In this document: in pieces, positions 25,972 through 35,183 of the stretch
How the letters are laid out: each line of letters begins with the position of its first letter
Position numbering within the stretch: position 1 is the first letter of the stretch
Translations under genes and position numbers: made by a program
Assembly (NCBI GenBank): GCA_964410505.1
Contig: CAYPGR010000002.1
Location: 62,001-126,000, forward strand
DNA length: 64,000 nt
Reading direction: 5' to 3'
DNA from: UBA1361 sp041656375
GTDB lineage: Bacteria > Bacillota_I > Bacilli_A > RFN20 > CAG-826
The notes under the pieces: model-generated
Told to the model about the DNA's origin: nothing
The model's database searches: none
Seen by the model: only the letters and a program-made list of their open reading frames with translations

Positions 25972-26408
25972 TGCGTGTTGTTGCACAAATTGTTCGTAAT
26001 GCAACCTTAACGATAAACCAAAAAGTTTATAGTGAAATTCACTATGGACTTTTTCTTTTAGTCTCATTCACCTTTGGTGATTCGGCTGAAACGGCTGAAA
26101 AAATGGCAGATAAGGTCATGAAAATGCGCGTTTTCCCGGATTTCGAAGGAAAAACAAACCTTGATATTATGGCGGTAGGCGGCGAAATCCTCAGTGTCAG
26201 TCAATTTACACTTTACGGTGATTTCAAGGGTCGGCGTCCTTCTTTTACAAGAGTGCTTCCCGGGGCGCAAAGTCGCGAACTTTATGATATATTTAACAAG
26301 GCCTTAAGTCAGTCGCTTAAGGTGAAAACCGGTGTCTTTGGAGAAATGATGGATATTAACTTTACAAACGTTGGCCCGGCAACGTATTTATTGGAGTCAG
26401 ATGAATAA
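25971..26408 (+). CDS. dtd: D-aminoacyl-tRNA deacylase
   Basis: Removes D-amino acids wrongly attached to tRNA. At 145 aa it is normal. It shows MRVVAQIVRNATL at the start and the catalytic SQFTLYGD strand. The C-terminal dipeptide motif, usually NxGPVT, is NVGPAT here, with glycine-proline kept. It starts on the last base of the pdp stop and overlaps mnmA by 8 bases. Confidence 0.94.
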   Translation: MRVVAQIVRNATLTINQKVYSEIHYGLFLLVSFTFGDSAETAEKMADKVMKMRVFPDFEGKTNLDIMAVGGEILSVSQFTLYGDFKGRRPSFTRVLPGAQSRELYDIFNKALSQSLKVKTGVFGEMMDINFTNVGPATYLLESDE

Positions 26409-27549
26409 CGATAAAAGCAAAATAAAAGTAATGGTCGGTCTCAGTGGTGGGGTCGATAGTGCAGTCGCGCTCGCGCTCTTGCAAAAAGAAGGCTATGATG
26501 TTCATGCCGGTTTTATGCGCAACTGGGATGCGATCGCCAACAATGATTTTAGTGGTAATCCCACACTTTTAGATCCTGCTTGTCCCCAAGAAGTTGATTA
26601 TGATGATGCCTTAAAAGTCGCTAATAAACTCGGCGTTACGTTACATCGTGTCGACTTTATTAAGGAATATTGGGATGATGTTTTCATGTATTTTCTTGCT
26701 GAATATGAAAAAGGACGGACCCCAAATCCCGATATTTTTTGTAATAAATATATTAAATTTGATGCGTTTTTGAATTGGGCGAAAAAACTTGGTTTTGATT
26801 ACATTGCAACGGGCCATTACGCCAAAAAGATTGTCAAAGGAGATGAGGTTTTTTTAGCTAAGAGTCTTGACCAAGACAAAGATCAGACCTATTTCTTGAG
26901 TCAACTCTCGAAAACCCAACTCGAAAGTACTTTGTTCCCCCTTGGTGATATCACCAAAACGGAAGTGCGTGCCATTGCCAAGGCGTTACATTTAGCGCCG
27001 GCCACTAAAAAAGATAGCACGGGAATTTGTTTTATTGGTGAGCGTCAATTTCGTGATTTCTTAAAAAATTATATTCCCGCGCAACAAGGCGTTATTGTTG
27101 ATATTAACAATGGAAAAACGATTGGTTTTCATAGTGGTGTCTATTATTACACCCTCGGCCAACGGCGCGGATTAGGCATTGGTGGGCTCAAAGATTACGA
27201 CGAAAATAAACGGTGGTATGTTTGTAAAAAAGATGTTGTTAAGAATATTTTATATGTTGCAAACGATGACCATGACGCCCATTTACTTAGTGATAAAATT
27301 ACATTAACAGACATCAATTTCATTAATGGCGAAATTGAAAATGGGACAACCATTAATGTTAAGTTTCGTTACCGTCAAGCGGATCAAAAAGCGACTTTTT
27401 ATCGTAATGAACAGGGTGCATATCTTGTTTTCCCAACCCCTTACCTTGCGATTACCCCTGGACAAGCAGCAGTCTTTTATCTTGATGATATTTGTCTAGG
27501 TGGGGCAATAATTGCCGATCTTTATTTTAAAAATAACAAGATTAATTAA
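26401..27549 (+). CDS. mnmA: tRNA-specific 2-thiouridylase
   Basis: Thiolates U34 of Lys, Glu and Gln tRNAs. It is 382 aa. The ATP PP-loop is GLSGGVDSAVA. NPDIFCNKYIKF and STGICFIGE hold the two catalytic cysteines, and DKDQTYFLS is typical. ATG 26401 follows TTGGAG; the ORF reaching back to 26371 is only read-through into dtd. There is no cysteine desulfurase nearby, so sulfur supply is elsewhere. It ends just ahead of the alaS leader promoter. Confidence 0.95.
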   Translation: MNNDKSKIKVMVGLSGGVDSAVALALLQKEGYDVHAGFMRNWDAIANNDFSGNPTLLDPACPQEVDYDDALKVANKLGVTLHRVDFIKEYWDDVFMYFLAEYEKGRTPNPDIFCNKYIKFDAFLNWAKKLGFDYIATGHYAKKIVKGDEVFLAKSLDQDKDQTYFLSQLSKTQLESTLFPLGDITKTEVRAIAKALHLAPATKKDSTGICFIGERQFRDFLKNYIPAQQGVIVDINNGKTIGFHSGVYYYTLGQRRGLGIGGLKDYDENKRWYVCKKDVVKNILYVANDDHDAHLLSDKITLTDINFINGEIENGTTINVKFRYRQADQKATFYRNEQGAYLVFPTPYLAITPGQAAVFYLDDICLGGAIIADLYFKNNKIN

Positions 27550-27560
27550 CAATTAACTTA

Positions 27561-27785
27561 TGTTATAATAGATTGAAATCAATAAGGAAAAGAAGTTTAT
27601 CAACCTTAGCGAGTGTTAAAGAGTGAAAGTAACACAACAGCGATAAATGGGCCACTTCCTTCGAGCGACTAATCACCGCCGGATTATTCACGTTACGAAT
27701 GAAATTGAGTGCATCATAAAGATGAATCGAGGATGGTACCGCGGCGCTTGTCGTTCCTTGTAAAAGTTTTATATAGGAGAAGCAT
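27561..27785 (+). promoter_or_regulatory. alaS T-box leader with promoter
   Basis: Extended -10: TGT (27561-27563) then TATAAT (27564-27569). The leader then shows T-box elements. The T-box sequence AGGATGGTACCGCG lies at 27730-27743 with the UGGU bulge that pairs the tRNA acceptor end, and CGT-TCCT (27751-27758 region) closes the antiterminator-like helix. A compact Stem I has a distal hairpin GTGTTA/TAACAC (27613-27618, 27630-27635) and a likely specifier GCC (27651-27653), an alanine codon followed by A. No U-run terminator is present. Instead TTCCT (27754-27758) can pair with the AGGAG ribosome site (27775-27779), suggesting translational control. The T-box is firm; the mechanism is inferred. 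Confidence 0.85.
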
Positions 27786-30386
27786 ATGAAAAACTTATCA
27801 AGTAACGAAATACGCATGTTGTGGCTATCTTTTTTTAAAGAGAAAAACCATAAAGTCATTGATGGGGCGAGTTTAGTGCCGCTTAATGACAAAACTTTAC
27901 TTTGGATTAATAGTGGGGTGGCCGCCCTTAAACAATATTTTGATGGCAGCAAAGTCAGCAGTGATCGCCGGCTAGTAAACGTTCAAAAAAGCATTCGGAC
28001 AAACGATATTGAAAATGTCGGGAAAACGAATCGTCATCATACCTTTTTTGAAATGCTTGGCAACTTTTCTATTGGCGACTATTTCCGCAAAGAGGCGATT
28101 CTATGGGGCTATGAATTCTTAACGAATCAAAAATGGCTCGGATTACCAATTGAGAAACTCTATTTCACCTATCATCCAAGTGACCTTGAAACGCGTTCCC
28201 TTTGGATTAGCTGTGGGGTCCCGCAAGATCATGTCATTCCAAACGCAAGTAACTTTTGGGAAATTGGCGAAGGACCTTGTGGTCCAAATACCGAAATCTT
28301 CTTTGATTTAGGTGAGGAACTCGACCCCCATAAACTGGGACCAAACTTATTAAGTGATGATATCGATAATGATCGCTTCTTAGAAATTTGGAATATTGTT
28401 TTTAGCCAATATAACGCTAAAGCGGGCGAAAAACGCGAAAACTATAAAGAATTACCAAGTAAAAACATCGATACTGGTGCTGGACTTGAAAGGATTGCGA
28501 GTGTTATGCAAGGAGCACTTAGCAATTTTGAAACCGATTTATTCTTGCCCATAATTCATGATATTGCCGAAATGACCGGGCACCAATATGCGACAAATAA
28601 AGTTGCTTTCCGTGTGATTGCGGACCACATTCGGACGACGACGTTTGCCTTAACGGATGGGGCAAGTTTTGCGAATGAGGGTCGTGGGTATGTCTTACGT
28701 CGTGTATTACGACGGGCTGTCCGCTACGGTAAAAAATTAGGAATGAATGGTCCATTTCTTTATCGATTAGTCCCAACTGTTATTACGATTATGAAAGATT
28801 TTTATCCTGATTTATTAAAGCGTGAAACAAATGTTACAAAACAAATTAAAGCTGAAGAAGAACGGTTTTTAAATACCCTTACCCATGGCGAAGAATTATT
28901 ACGGTCTGCCTTACAAACAACAAATGAAGTCAGTGGCGAACTCGCTTTTAAACTCTATGATACTTATGGCTTCCCGCTTGAAATTACGATTGAAGTCGCG
29001 TCCGAAGTTGGTGCGAAAGTCGACAATGCCGCATTTGAAAAACATCTTGAAGCACAACGAGAAAAAGCACGTAATGCCCGGAAAAATATGAATAGTATGG
29101 CAATGCAAAGTGAAAGTTTGTTACGCTTTACACAAAAATCAACATTTATTGAAAATGAATATAGCATAAACGCTAAAGTCATCGGTCTTTTTAAAGATGG
29201 AGTTGAAGTGAGTGAGAGTGAAAATGAAGTCAGTGCCATCTTTGATATGACGCCGTTTTATAGTGAGAGTGGCGGCCAAGTCAGTGATGCTGGTTTTGTC
29301 TCTTCAACAGAGATGCGTGCGAGTGTCAAACAAATGAGTAAAGCGCCCCATGGGCAACACTTACATCATTTGGTCATCGAATATGGGAAGATTGCGATTG
29401 GAGACGAAGTGACACTTGATATAAATACGTCAAGTCGGCTGGCAATTACGGCTAACCATAGCGCCACCCATTTTCTCCATCGGGCCTTAAACGATGTGCT
29501 TGGTCCGGAAGTTGGACAAGCAGGCAGCTATGTCGGTGATGATTACTTACGATTTGACTTTAACTACAATAGTCGTATCAGTAAAGATGAACTAGCGACG
29601 ATTGAAAAAAAGGTGAATCAATATATTAATGAGGCAATCCCTTTAACCATTAAGTTCATGAGTGTTGAAGAAGCGAAAAAACTAGGGGCTAAAGCGTTAT
29701 TTATGGAGAAATATGGCGACTTAGTTCGGGTTGTTATCCTTGGCGACGTATCGATCGAATTATGTGGTGGTACCCACGTCATGAATAGCCGTGAGATTGG
29801 CGCCTTTGTCATTGTCAGTGAAGGAAGCGTCGCCAGTGGTGTCCGTCGCATCACCGCTTTATCCGGGTTAGCTGCTTATGACTATTTAAAAGAGTCACAA
29901 GTAACTATTCAGTTAATGGCCGATGTATTAGCCTTAAAGGATGTGCGCGATGTCTTACCTGCCGTTCGTCATCTCCAAGCAAAATATGAAGATGTAAATG
30001 CCAAAATGGCAAAACGGCATCAAGAAGATCTCCATGCCATTGCGGTCCAATTACCGGCCCACAAAATAAATCATATTCACCTTTATACGGCGTCATTTAA
30101 CGATAAGACTCGTGAAGATTTAGGCATTATTGCAGATAAAATTCGCGGTGATGATCAAAAAGCGGCTGTCATCTTATTAAGTCAGATGAATGATTCGTTA
30201 GCGATTCTTATTAGTTTGCATAAAGAATTAACCACGACATTAAATGCCAATAAATTAATGAAATCACTCACAGCGGTTTACGGTGGTTCGGGTGGTGGCC
30301 GTCCTGATTTTGCAAGTGGTGTTTTAAAAAACATCGTTCAAATAGAAGATATCACGACCATCCTAACAAAGGAAATCAATGGGTAA
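27786..30386 (+). CDS. alaS: Alanine-tRNA ligase
   Basis: Charges and edits tRNA-Ala. At 866 aa it is full length. The catalytic domain shows HHTFFEMLGNFSIGDYF and GPCGPNTEIF. The editing domain has the zinc ligands HSATHFLH and CGGTH. The C-Ala domain ends in GGSGGGRPDFA. The start follows AGGAGA at the end of the T-box leader. It overlaps ruvX by 8 bases, as in Bacilli. Confidence 0.97.
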   Translation: MKNLSSNEIRMLWLSFFKEKNHKVIDGASLVPLNDKTLLWINSGVAALKQYFDGSKVSSDRRLVNVQKSIRTNDIENVGKTNRHHTFFEMLGNFSIGDYFRKEAILWGYEFLTNQKWLGLPIEKLYFTYHPSDLETRSLWISCGVPQDHVIPNASNFWEIGEGPCGPNTEIFFDLGEELDPHKLGPNLLSDDIDNDRFLEIWNIVFSQYNAKAGEKRENYKELPSKNIDTGAGLERIASVMQGALSNFETDLFLPIIHDIAEMTGHQYATNKVAFRVIADHIRTTTFALTDGASFANEGRGYVLRRVLRRAVRYGKKLGMNGPFLYRLVPTVITIMKDFYPDLLKRETNVTKQIKAEEERFLNTLTHGEELLRSALQTTNEVSGELAFKLYDTYGFPLEITIEVASEVGAKVDNAAFEKHLEAQREKARNARKNMNSMAMQSESLLRFTQKSTFIENEYSINAKVIGLFKDGVEVSESENEVSAIFDMTPFYSESGGQVSDAGFVSSTEMRASVKQMSKAPHGQHLHHLVIEYGKIAIGDEVTLDINTSSRLAITANHSATHFLHRALNDVLGPEVGQAGSYVGDDYLRFDFNYNSRISKDELATIEKKVNQYINEAIPLTIKFMSVEEAKKLGAKALFMEKYGDLVRVVILGDVSIELCGGTHVMNSREIGAFVIVSEGSVASGVRRITALSGLAAYDYLKESQVTIQLMADVLALKDVRDVLPAVRHLQAKYEDVNAKMAKRHQEDLHAIAVQLPAHKINHIHLYTASFNDKTREDLGIIADKIRGDDQKAAVILLSQMNDSLAILISLHKELTTTLNANKLMKSLTAVYGGSGGGRPDFASGVLKNIVQIEDITTILTKEING

Positions 30387-30807
30387 ATTATTAGGCTTAG
30401 ATTTAGGGACGAAGACCCTTGGCATTGCGATAACGAATAGTGAGCAGACCCTGGCAGTAAGTTATGAAAACTTTAATTTCCCAGTCTATTACTATAAAAT
30501 AGCCCGTGAACGTGTCCTCGAGATTTGTGCAAAGGAAAGTATTGAAACCATAATTCTCGGTTACCCCCTTAATACGGATGGAACCGTTGGCGAAAGAGCC
30601 CGTTCCAGTGAACGATTTCGCCTTGACTTATTAGCGGATGGGGCCCCACCCGTGATCTTGGTGAATGAGACTTATACAACGATTGCCGCCTATGAAGAGC
30701 TAAGGGCCCTTGGTTATAAGCCTTCACAAATTGCCGCAAAAATTGATGAAGTAGCCGCTAAATATATATTAGAAACATTTCTAGCACAAAGGAGCGAAGG
30801 AAAATGA
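30379..30807 (+). CDS. ruvX: Putative pre-16S rRNA nuclease / Holliday junction resolvase YqgF
   Basis: RNase H-fold nuclease that finishes the 16S rRNA 5' end in E. coli; it was earlier described as a Holliday junction resolvase. It is 142 aa. GLDLGTKTLGIAITN carries the first catalytic aspartate, LGYPLNTDGTVG and VNETYTTIAA the others. It overlaps alaS by 8 bases and the DUF1292 gene by 4 (ATGA), the conserved Bacilli order. Confidence 0.94.
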   Translation: MGKLLGLDLGTKTLGIAITNSEQTLAVSYENFNFPVYYYKIARERVLEICAKESIETIILGYPLNTDGTVGERARSSERFRLDLLADGAPPVILVNETYTTIAAYEELRALGYKPSQIAAKIDEVAAKYILETFLAQRSEGK

Positions 30808-31055
30808 AAGAAAACGAATTAATTACGATTACAGATGAAGATGGGGTTGAGTCAACCTTTGTTATTTTATTTACATATGAAAATGAAGCCCGTGGCACCC
30901 GCTACGTCTTTTTCCATGAAGAAGGCAATGAAGAGGAAGTCATGTATGCTCGTTATTACGATGATGGGAGTCTTGAATATGTTGAAGACGAGGAAGAAAT
31001 TGCTGAGGTTGAGGAAGTTTTCGCAACCTTTGAGTCTGATTTAGAAGATAAGTAA
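30804..31055 (+). CDS. DUF1292 family small acidic protein (YrzB-like)
   Basis: An 83-aa, very acidic protein with the DUF1292 pattern: ITITDEDGVESTF, a central strand RYVFFHEE, and a glutamate-rich tail (EVEEVFATFE). Members of this family follow ruvX in Bacilli. The function is unknown. The start overlaps ruvX in ATGA. In many walled Bacilli mltG comes next, but here greA follows directly. Confidence 0.88.
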   Translation: MKENELITITDEDGVESTFVILFTYENEARGTRYVFFHEEGNEEEVMYARYYDDGSLEYVEDEEEIAEVEEVFATFESDLEDK

Positions 31056-31108
31056 AACACTCGCTATTAATTACTTAATCACCCGAAATTAAACATTTTT
31101 CGTAATAT

Positions 31109-31137
31109 TTGGTTAGTGGCTTGGTTTGTGATATAAT
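31109..31137 (+). promoter_or_regulatory. greA promoter
   Basis: TTGGTT (31109-31114), 17 bases, TATAAT (31132-31137). AAAGGAG (31153-31159) is the ribosome site. Confidence 0.75.
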
Positions 31138-31167
31138 ACGCATGCATCGAACAAAGGAGACTTTATT

Positions 31168-31647
31168 ATGATCGATAAATATACACTAACGCAAGAAGGC
31201 GTTGAAGCTTTAGAACAAGAATTAAGAAACTTAGTTAATGTTGAACGTCCGATTGTCTTGCAAGAAATTGAAGAAGCCCGTGGTTATGGCGATTTAAGTG
31301 AAAACGCTGACTATGATGCGGCCCGAAATAAACAAGGTAATATTGAAAGTCGGATTATTGAAATTGAACGTATTCTTGCCAACAAGAATGTCGTTGAATT
31401 CTCAAAAACAAGCAAAACCGTTTCTGTTGGAAACTATGTTTTAATCCATGATACAACCTATGATGAAACCTTTTCATTCCGTATCCTTGGTCAATTTGAA
31501 GGGAAACCATTAGCTGGCACGATTTCCATTGATGCCCCGATCGCAGAAGCGATTTTAGGTCGAAAAGTTGGAGACCGGGTTGTCGTTAAAGCCCAAAACC
31601 CATATGAAGTTCAAATCTTAAATATTTCAACTGAACCAATCGTCTAA
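31168..31647 (+). CDS. greA: Transcription elongation factor GreA
   Basis: Rescues backtracked RNA polymerase by stimulating transcript cleavage. At 159 aa it is normal. The N-terminal coiled coil carries ARGYGDLSENADYDAARNKQ, whose acidic tip residues insert into the polymerase secondary channel. The C-terminal FKBP-like domain ends in VGDRVVVKA. It has its own promoter and a terminator that overlaps the next gene's ribosome site. Confidence 0.96.
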   Translation: MIDKYTLTQEGVEALEQELRNLVNVERPIVLQEIEEARGYGDLSENADYDAARNKQGNIESRIIEIERILANKNVVEFSKTSKTVSVGNYVLIHDTTYDETFSFRILGQFEGKPLAGTISIDAPIAEAILGRKVGDRVVVKAQNPYEVQILNISTEPIV

Positions 31648-31674
31648 TTATTTAATTGTAATAAGTTTAACAAT

Positions 31675-31704
31675 GCCTCCATATTTATTAATAGGAGGCT
31701 TTTT
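31675..31704 (+). terminator. greA terminator whose 3' arm is the comEA ribosome site
   Basis: GCCTCC (31675-31680), a 13-base loop, GGAGGC (31694-31699), then TTTTT ending at 31704. The comEA ATG is the next base. AGGAGG in the 3' arm is the comEA Shine-Dalgarno, so the hairpin can both stop transcription and hide the ribosome site. Confidence 0.75.
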
Positions 31705-32241
31705 ATGTTAAAACTTATGATTGGTGTCGTGATTGCTACTGTGATTGTTATTTTTGCGTTTTCGGTTATTAATAATAATATTGGCCCAATGGCCAACTCA
31801 GGCTCATCGATTCAAATTGTCGATGATAGTTTTATGACGATGACCATTACGGGTCAAGTTGTTAAACCAGGTTCATATGTCATGAAAAAAGAGGATACCA
31901 TTGGAGACCTTTTACTCGCGGCTGGTGGGACGACCAGTAACGCTGATTCCCGGGCTTTTATTGAAGAAACAAGTTTGGTAAAAGGCGTGAGTTACTACAT
32001 TGCGCCGATTAATGATTTAAATGATTATTGCGGTGAACAAGCGCTTGAAAAATATAATGTTAACACTGGTTCAAAAGAAGAACTGATGAAAATTAAAGGA
32101 ATCGGGTCGCAAATTGCGACTGATATCATTGCTTATCGGACGGAAAATGGAGAATTTACGTATCTTGAAGCGTTACAAAAAGTGCGTGGAATCGGAAAAA
32201 GCACGTTTGAATCAATTAAAAACTATGTCATTTTACGATGA
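31705..32241 (+). CDS. comEA: ComEA-type DNA-uptake protein
   Basis: Membrane-anchored DNA receptor of competence. It is 178 aa. One N-terminal membrane segment covers about residues 3-24. Then comes a SLBB domain (ITGQVVKPGSYVMKKEDTIG). A double helix-hairpin-helix follows (VNTGSKEELMKIKGIGSQIA, then LQKVRGIGKSTFESIKNYV) that binds double-stranded DNA without sequence preference. It overlaps comEC by 4 bases. comEB is absent. Expression may be limited by the hairpin over its ribosome site. Confidence 0.92.
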   Translation: MLKLMIGVVIATVIVIFAFSVINNNIGPMANSGSSIQIVDDSFMTMTITGQVVKPGSYVMKKEDTIGDLLLAAGGTTSNADSRAFIEETSLVKGVSYYIAPINDLNDYCGEQALEKYNVNTGSKEELMKIKGIGSQIATDIIAYRTENGEFTYLEALQKVRGIGKSTFESIKNYVILR

Positions 32242-34223
32242 TTTTATTTGCTTATTTCCTCTCGTTTGTTAGTGGACTGCTGACGGCGTTTAATCCCATT
32301 TATCTACTCATCTTTTTTGGTTTTTTTTGGTTACAAAGAAGAAGTGCAAAGAAGATATTATTCTTTGGGGCATTTGCTCTAGGTTTAATATTGATATTTA
32401 TTAGCAAAAGCTTTAGCGCTCTCCCTTTTACGAGAGGGATTAGTCTAGTGATCGATAGTGGCGCGAATTTTATTATTGTGAAAACGATTTTTTCAAAGTT
32501 CTATCTTTCACTACCGGGGCATCATTACAAAGTGGGTGATATCATTTTTTTGAATGGGGCAAAGGAACCATATTTTTTCCCGTTTCTTGAGGGGGACTTT
32601 AACTATGGCCAATATCTCAAAGATAAAGGCATCGCTTACGCCCTTACAAACGTGAGTATTAATGTCCTTATTTTGTCACCATTACGATTGCTCGAATCAC
32701 TCAAAATTAACGTTGATTATCCTGCAATTTTAACTGGGTTGAAAGCATTTTTGTTATTTAAAAATCGTGATTATAAAGATTTGCTCCTGAATACCATTGC
32801 GGAAAGTAATTTATTATTCATGATTACGCTAAGCGGCGTCCACTTATCTTTCATTCGGCGGGTTGTTAAGAAGGTGTGCATGATCTTTTTTAATCATAAA
32901 ACGAGTGAACGCATCAGTTATTTATCGCTTTTGCTGCTCTATATTCTGGACGTCACAAAGTTTGCGTTTTACCGTATTTTTGTGACGGGTATCTTACGCC
33001 ATATTAATACGCGTTATCTTAAGCATCATTTTAACTACTTAGAACTTAATGTGATTGCGGCATCACTTTTCTTGTTCATTAACCCGTATTTAGTATTGTC
33101 TCCCAGTTTTTATTTATCTTATTTTCTCATTTTTGCATATACGCTAACCCCAGTTACGGGTGGATTTCGTGGCAAAATTAAAGGGGTTTTTATCTTATGG
33201 ATAGTGATTATTCCTTATCAATTATTGACGCAAAGCACGTTCAGTTTAATAAGTTTAATTCTTCCTCTTATTCTCACACCGCTCGTTGCCATTTGGTTTC
33301 TTATTTATCATATAACGTTGGTGATTATTCCGATGCAACGGATGGGGATGAATTTACTATTTTTAATTTATCGTATCTTAGAGTTTAGTACAAAAATTGA
33401 TCTTCAACTACGAATGGCGGCTCTCTCTATTTATGTAGGGGTTGTACTAATGGGCATCTCTTTTATATTCTTTTACGCCAATCTTTACGGAATAAAGCCT
33501 TTAAAAACAAAAAGCATGTTATTTTTCACAGCTATTATTTTGCTCAACAACATGCCGCTATTAAATGGTATTAAATATGGTGTTACGTTTATTAATGTGG
33601 GTCAAGGGGATGCTATTCTTGTGAATGCACGAGGACGGTATGTTTTGATTGACACCGGCGGATTATACGGACGAGATGTCAGTCGCGAAATACTGATCCC
33701 GTATTTTAAGAAGAACCGCATTTACGTTATTGAAACATTAATTATCACCCATGATGATTTTGATCATAGTGGTGGGGTTGACTCGCTTGATCGTGGATTT
33801 AGGGTACGCAATAAAATCATGGGTTCTGCATTTATGCCGTTTACTTTAAATAACATCACCTTTTACAATTTAAATCCAGGCGGTTATGATGATGTTAATC
33901 TAAATTCGCTCATCATCTATATTACTTTTCCAAGTTTTCAGATTCTTTTGATGGGAGACGCTGGTCACCCCAATGAAACGGCATTAATAAGTAACTATCC
34001 CGATCTCATTTTTGAATATGTAAAAATAGGCCATCATGGCTCTAATTCAAGTACGAGTGATCATTTTATCGCGCATTACATGCCACAAACAGCGATTATC
34101 AGTTGTGGTTACAATAATCGTTATGGCCATCCTCACCCGACTGTTTTAAATACCCTAAATCACTACGGTGTGGCAGTGCGCCGAACAGATATTGAAGGGA
34201 CAATTGTCATCGAAAGATGGTAA
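32238..34223 (+). CDS. comEC: ComEC/Rec2 DNA-uptake channel
   Basis: Polytopic membrane channel that passes one DNA strand into the cell. It is 661 aa with a run of hydrophobic segments from residue 1 to about 445 surrounding an OB-like outer region. The C-terminal metallo-beta-lactamase domain starts with INVGQGDAI, has the THDDFDHSGG metal motif and GHHGS later. Length and order fit a complete protein, with no frameshift. Together with comEA it implies a DNA uptake or nutrient-DNA ability, though no type IV pilus genes are in this window. Confidence 0.93.
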   Translation: MILFAYFLSFVSGLLTAFNPIYLLIFFGFFWLQRRSAKKILFFGAFALGLILIFISKSFSALPFTRGISLVIDSGANFIIVKTIFSKFYLSLPGHHYKVGDIIFLNGAKEPYFFPFLEGDFNYGQYLKDKGIAYALTNVSINVLILSPLRLLESLKINVDYPAILTGLKAFLLFKNRDYKDLLLNTIAESNLLFMITLSGVHLSFIRRVVKKVCMIFFNHKTSERISYLSLLLLYILDVTKFAFYRIFVTGILRHINTRYLKHHFNYLELNVIAASLFLFINPYLVLSPSFYLSYFLIFAYTLTPVTGGFRGKIKGVFILWIVIIPYQLLTQSTFSLISLILPLILTPLVAIWFLIYHITLVIIPMQRMGMNLLFLIYRILEFSTKIDLQLRMAALSIYVGVVLMGISFIFFYANLYGIKPLKTKSMLFFTAIILLNNMPLLNGIKYGVTFINVGQGDAILVNARGRYVLIDTGGLYGRDVSREILIPYFKKNRIYVIETLIITHDDFDHSGGVDSLDRGFRVRNKIMGSAFMPFTLNNITFYNLNPGGYDDVNLNSLIIYITFPSFQILLMGDAGHPNETALISNYPDLIFEYVKIGHHGSNSSTSDHFIAHYMPQTAIISCGYNNRYGHPHPTVLNTLNHYGVAVRRTDIEGTIVIERW

Positions 34224-34232
34224 TATATAACT

Positions 34233-35183
34233 ATGTTATACCTCTACGCTGCAAATGAATATGCCTTGATCGAAAAGGCAATAAAAAAATTAGTTGATAG
34301 TATCTTGGAAGTCCAAAATCCATTTAACTTGGTGCGCTATGATTTACGACAAACAATGTTTAGTGACATTCTCGAGGATGCCCATTCATTTTCTTTTGAT
34401 ACGGATCAGAGAGTCTTTATTTTAGATCACGCTTCTTTTTTGACAACTAGTAATGAAAAAAGTGTCAACAAAGATATTCCTGATCAATTGATTGATATGG
34501 TTGGGAATTTGAGTGATGATGTTCATATGATTTTTATTGCGCGTAGTTCGCAGCTAAATAAAAAAGATAAACTCCTTAAACTAATCGAAAATCGGGGCAA
34601 AATTACAATTGAAAAAGATATTGATAAGAATGATTGGCAACGATTTGTTTATGCCTACTTTGACCGCCAAAATATTGGGATTGACCGCGATGCCGTTTCC
34701 GAACTTATTAGCCGGGTGACGAGCCTTGGGGCTTTTTTGCAGGAAGCTGAAAAGTTATCGATTTACGGTGAACGGGTAACACTTGCATTAGTTGAAGAAC
34801 TTGTAACGCCTTTGCTTGAAGAAAACAGTTTTGCGCTTGTCAATGCTTTTATCGCTGGTGACAAAGAAAAGACCTTACGGATTTGGCAAGATTTTAGAAT
34901 TCAAAATCAAGAACCAGTTGCATTTATTGCCCAAGTTGGAAATCAATTTCGAGTATACGCCCAAATCTATATTTACCACGAGATGGGGCTAACCAATGAT
35001 GAAGTCGCCTCTCGTTTAAATATCCATCCATATCGCGTTAAACTCGCCATGGATTTACGGAGAAGAACAAGTCTCACACAAATTTTTGAAATTCTTGTTG
35101 CCCTCTCAAAGCTCGACCATGAAATAAAAAGCGGTCAAATTGACCGCTTCTATGGTTTTGAAATGTTTCTACTTAACTATTAA
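34233..35183 (+). CDS. holA: DNA polymerase III subunit delta
   Basis: Opens the sliding clamp as part of the clamp loader. It is 316 aa. It starts with the YLYAANEYALIEKA segment, shows an AAA+-like fold without a Walker motif, as usual for delta, and has the LDHEIKSGQ motif near the end. It follows comEC, as in Bacilli. It is convergent with rpsT and their stop codons overlap by 4 bases. Confidence 0.92.
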   Translation: MLYLYAANEYALIEKAIKKLVDSILEVQNPFNLVRYDLRQTMFSDILEDAHSFSFDTDQRVFILDHASFLTTSNEKSVNKDIPDQLIDMVGNLSDDVHMIFIARSSQLNKKDKLLKLIENRGKITIEKDIDKNDWQRFVYAYFDRQNIGIDRDAVSELISRVTSLGAFLQEAEKLSIYGERVTLALVEELVTPLLEENSFALVNAFIAGDKEKTLRIWQDFRIQNQEPVAFIAQVGNQFRVYAQIYIYHEMGLTNDEVASRLNIHPYRVKLAMDLRRRTSLTQIFEILVALSKLDHEIKSGQIDRFYGFEMFLLNY

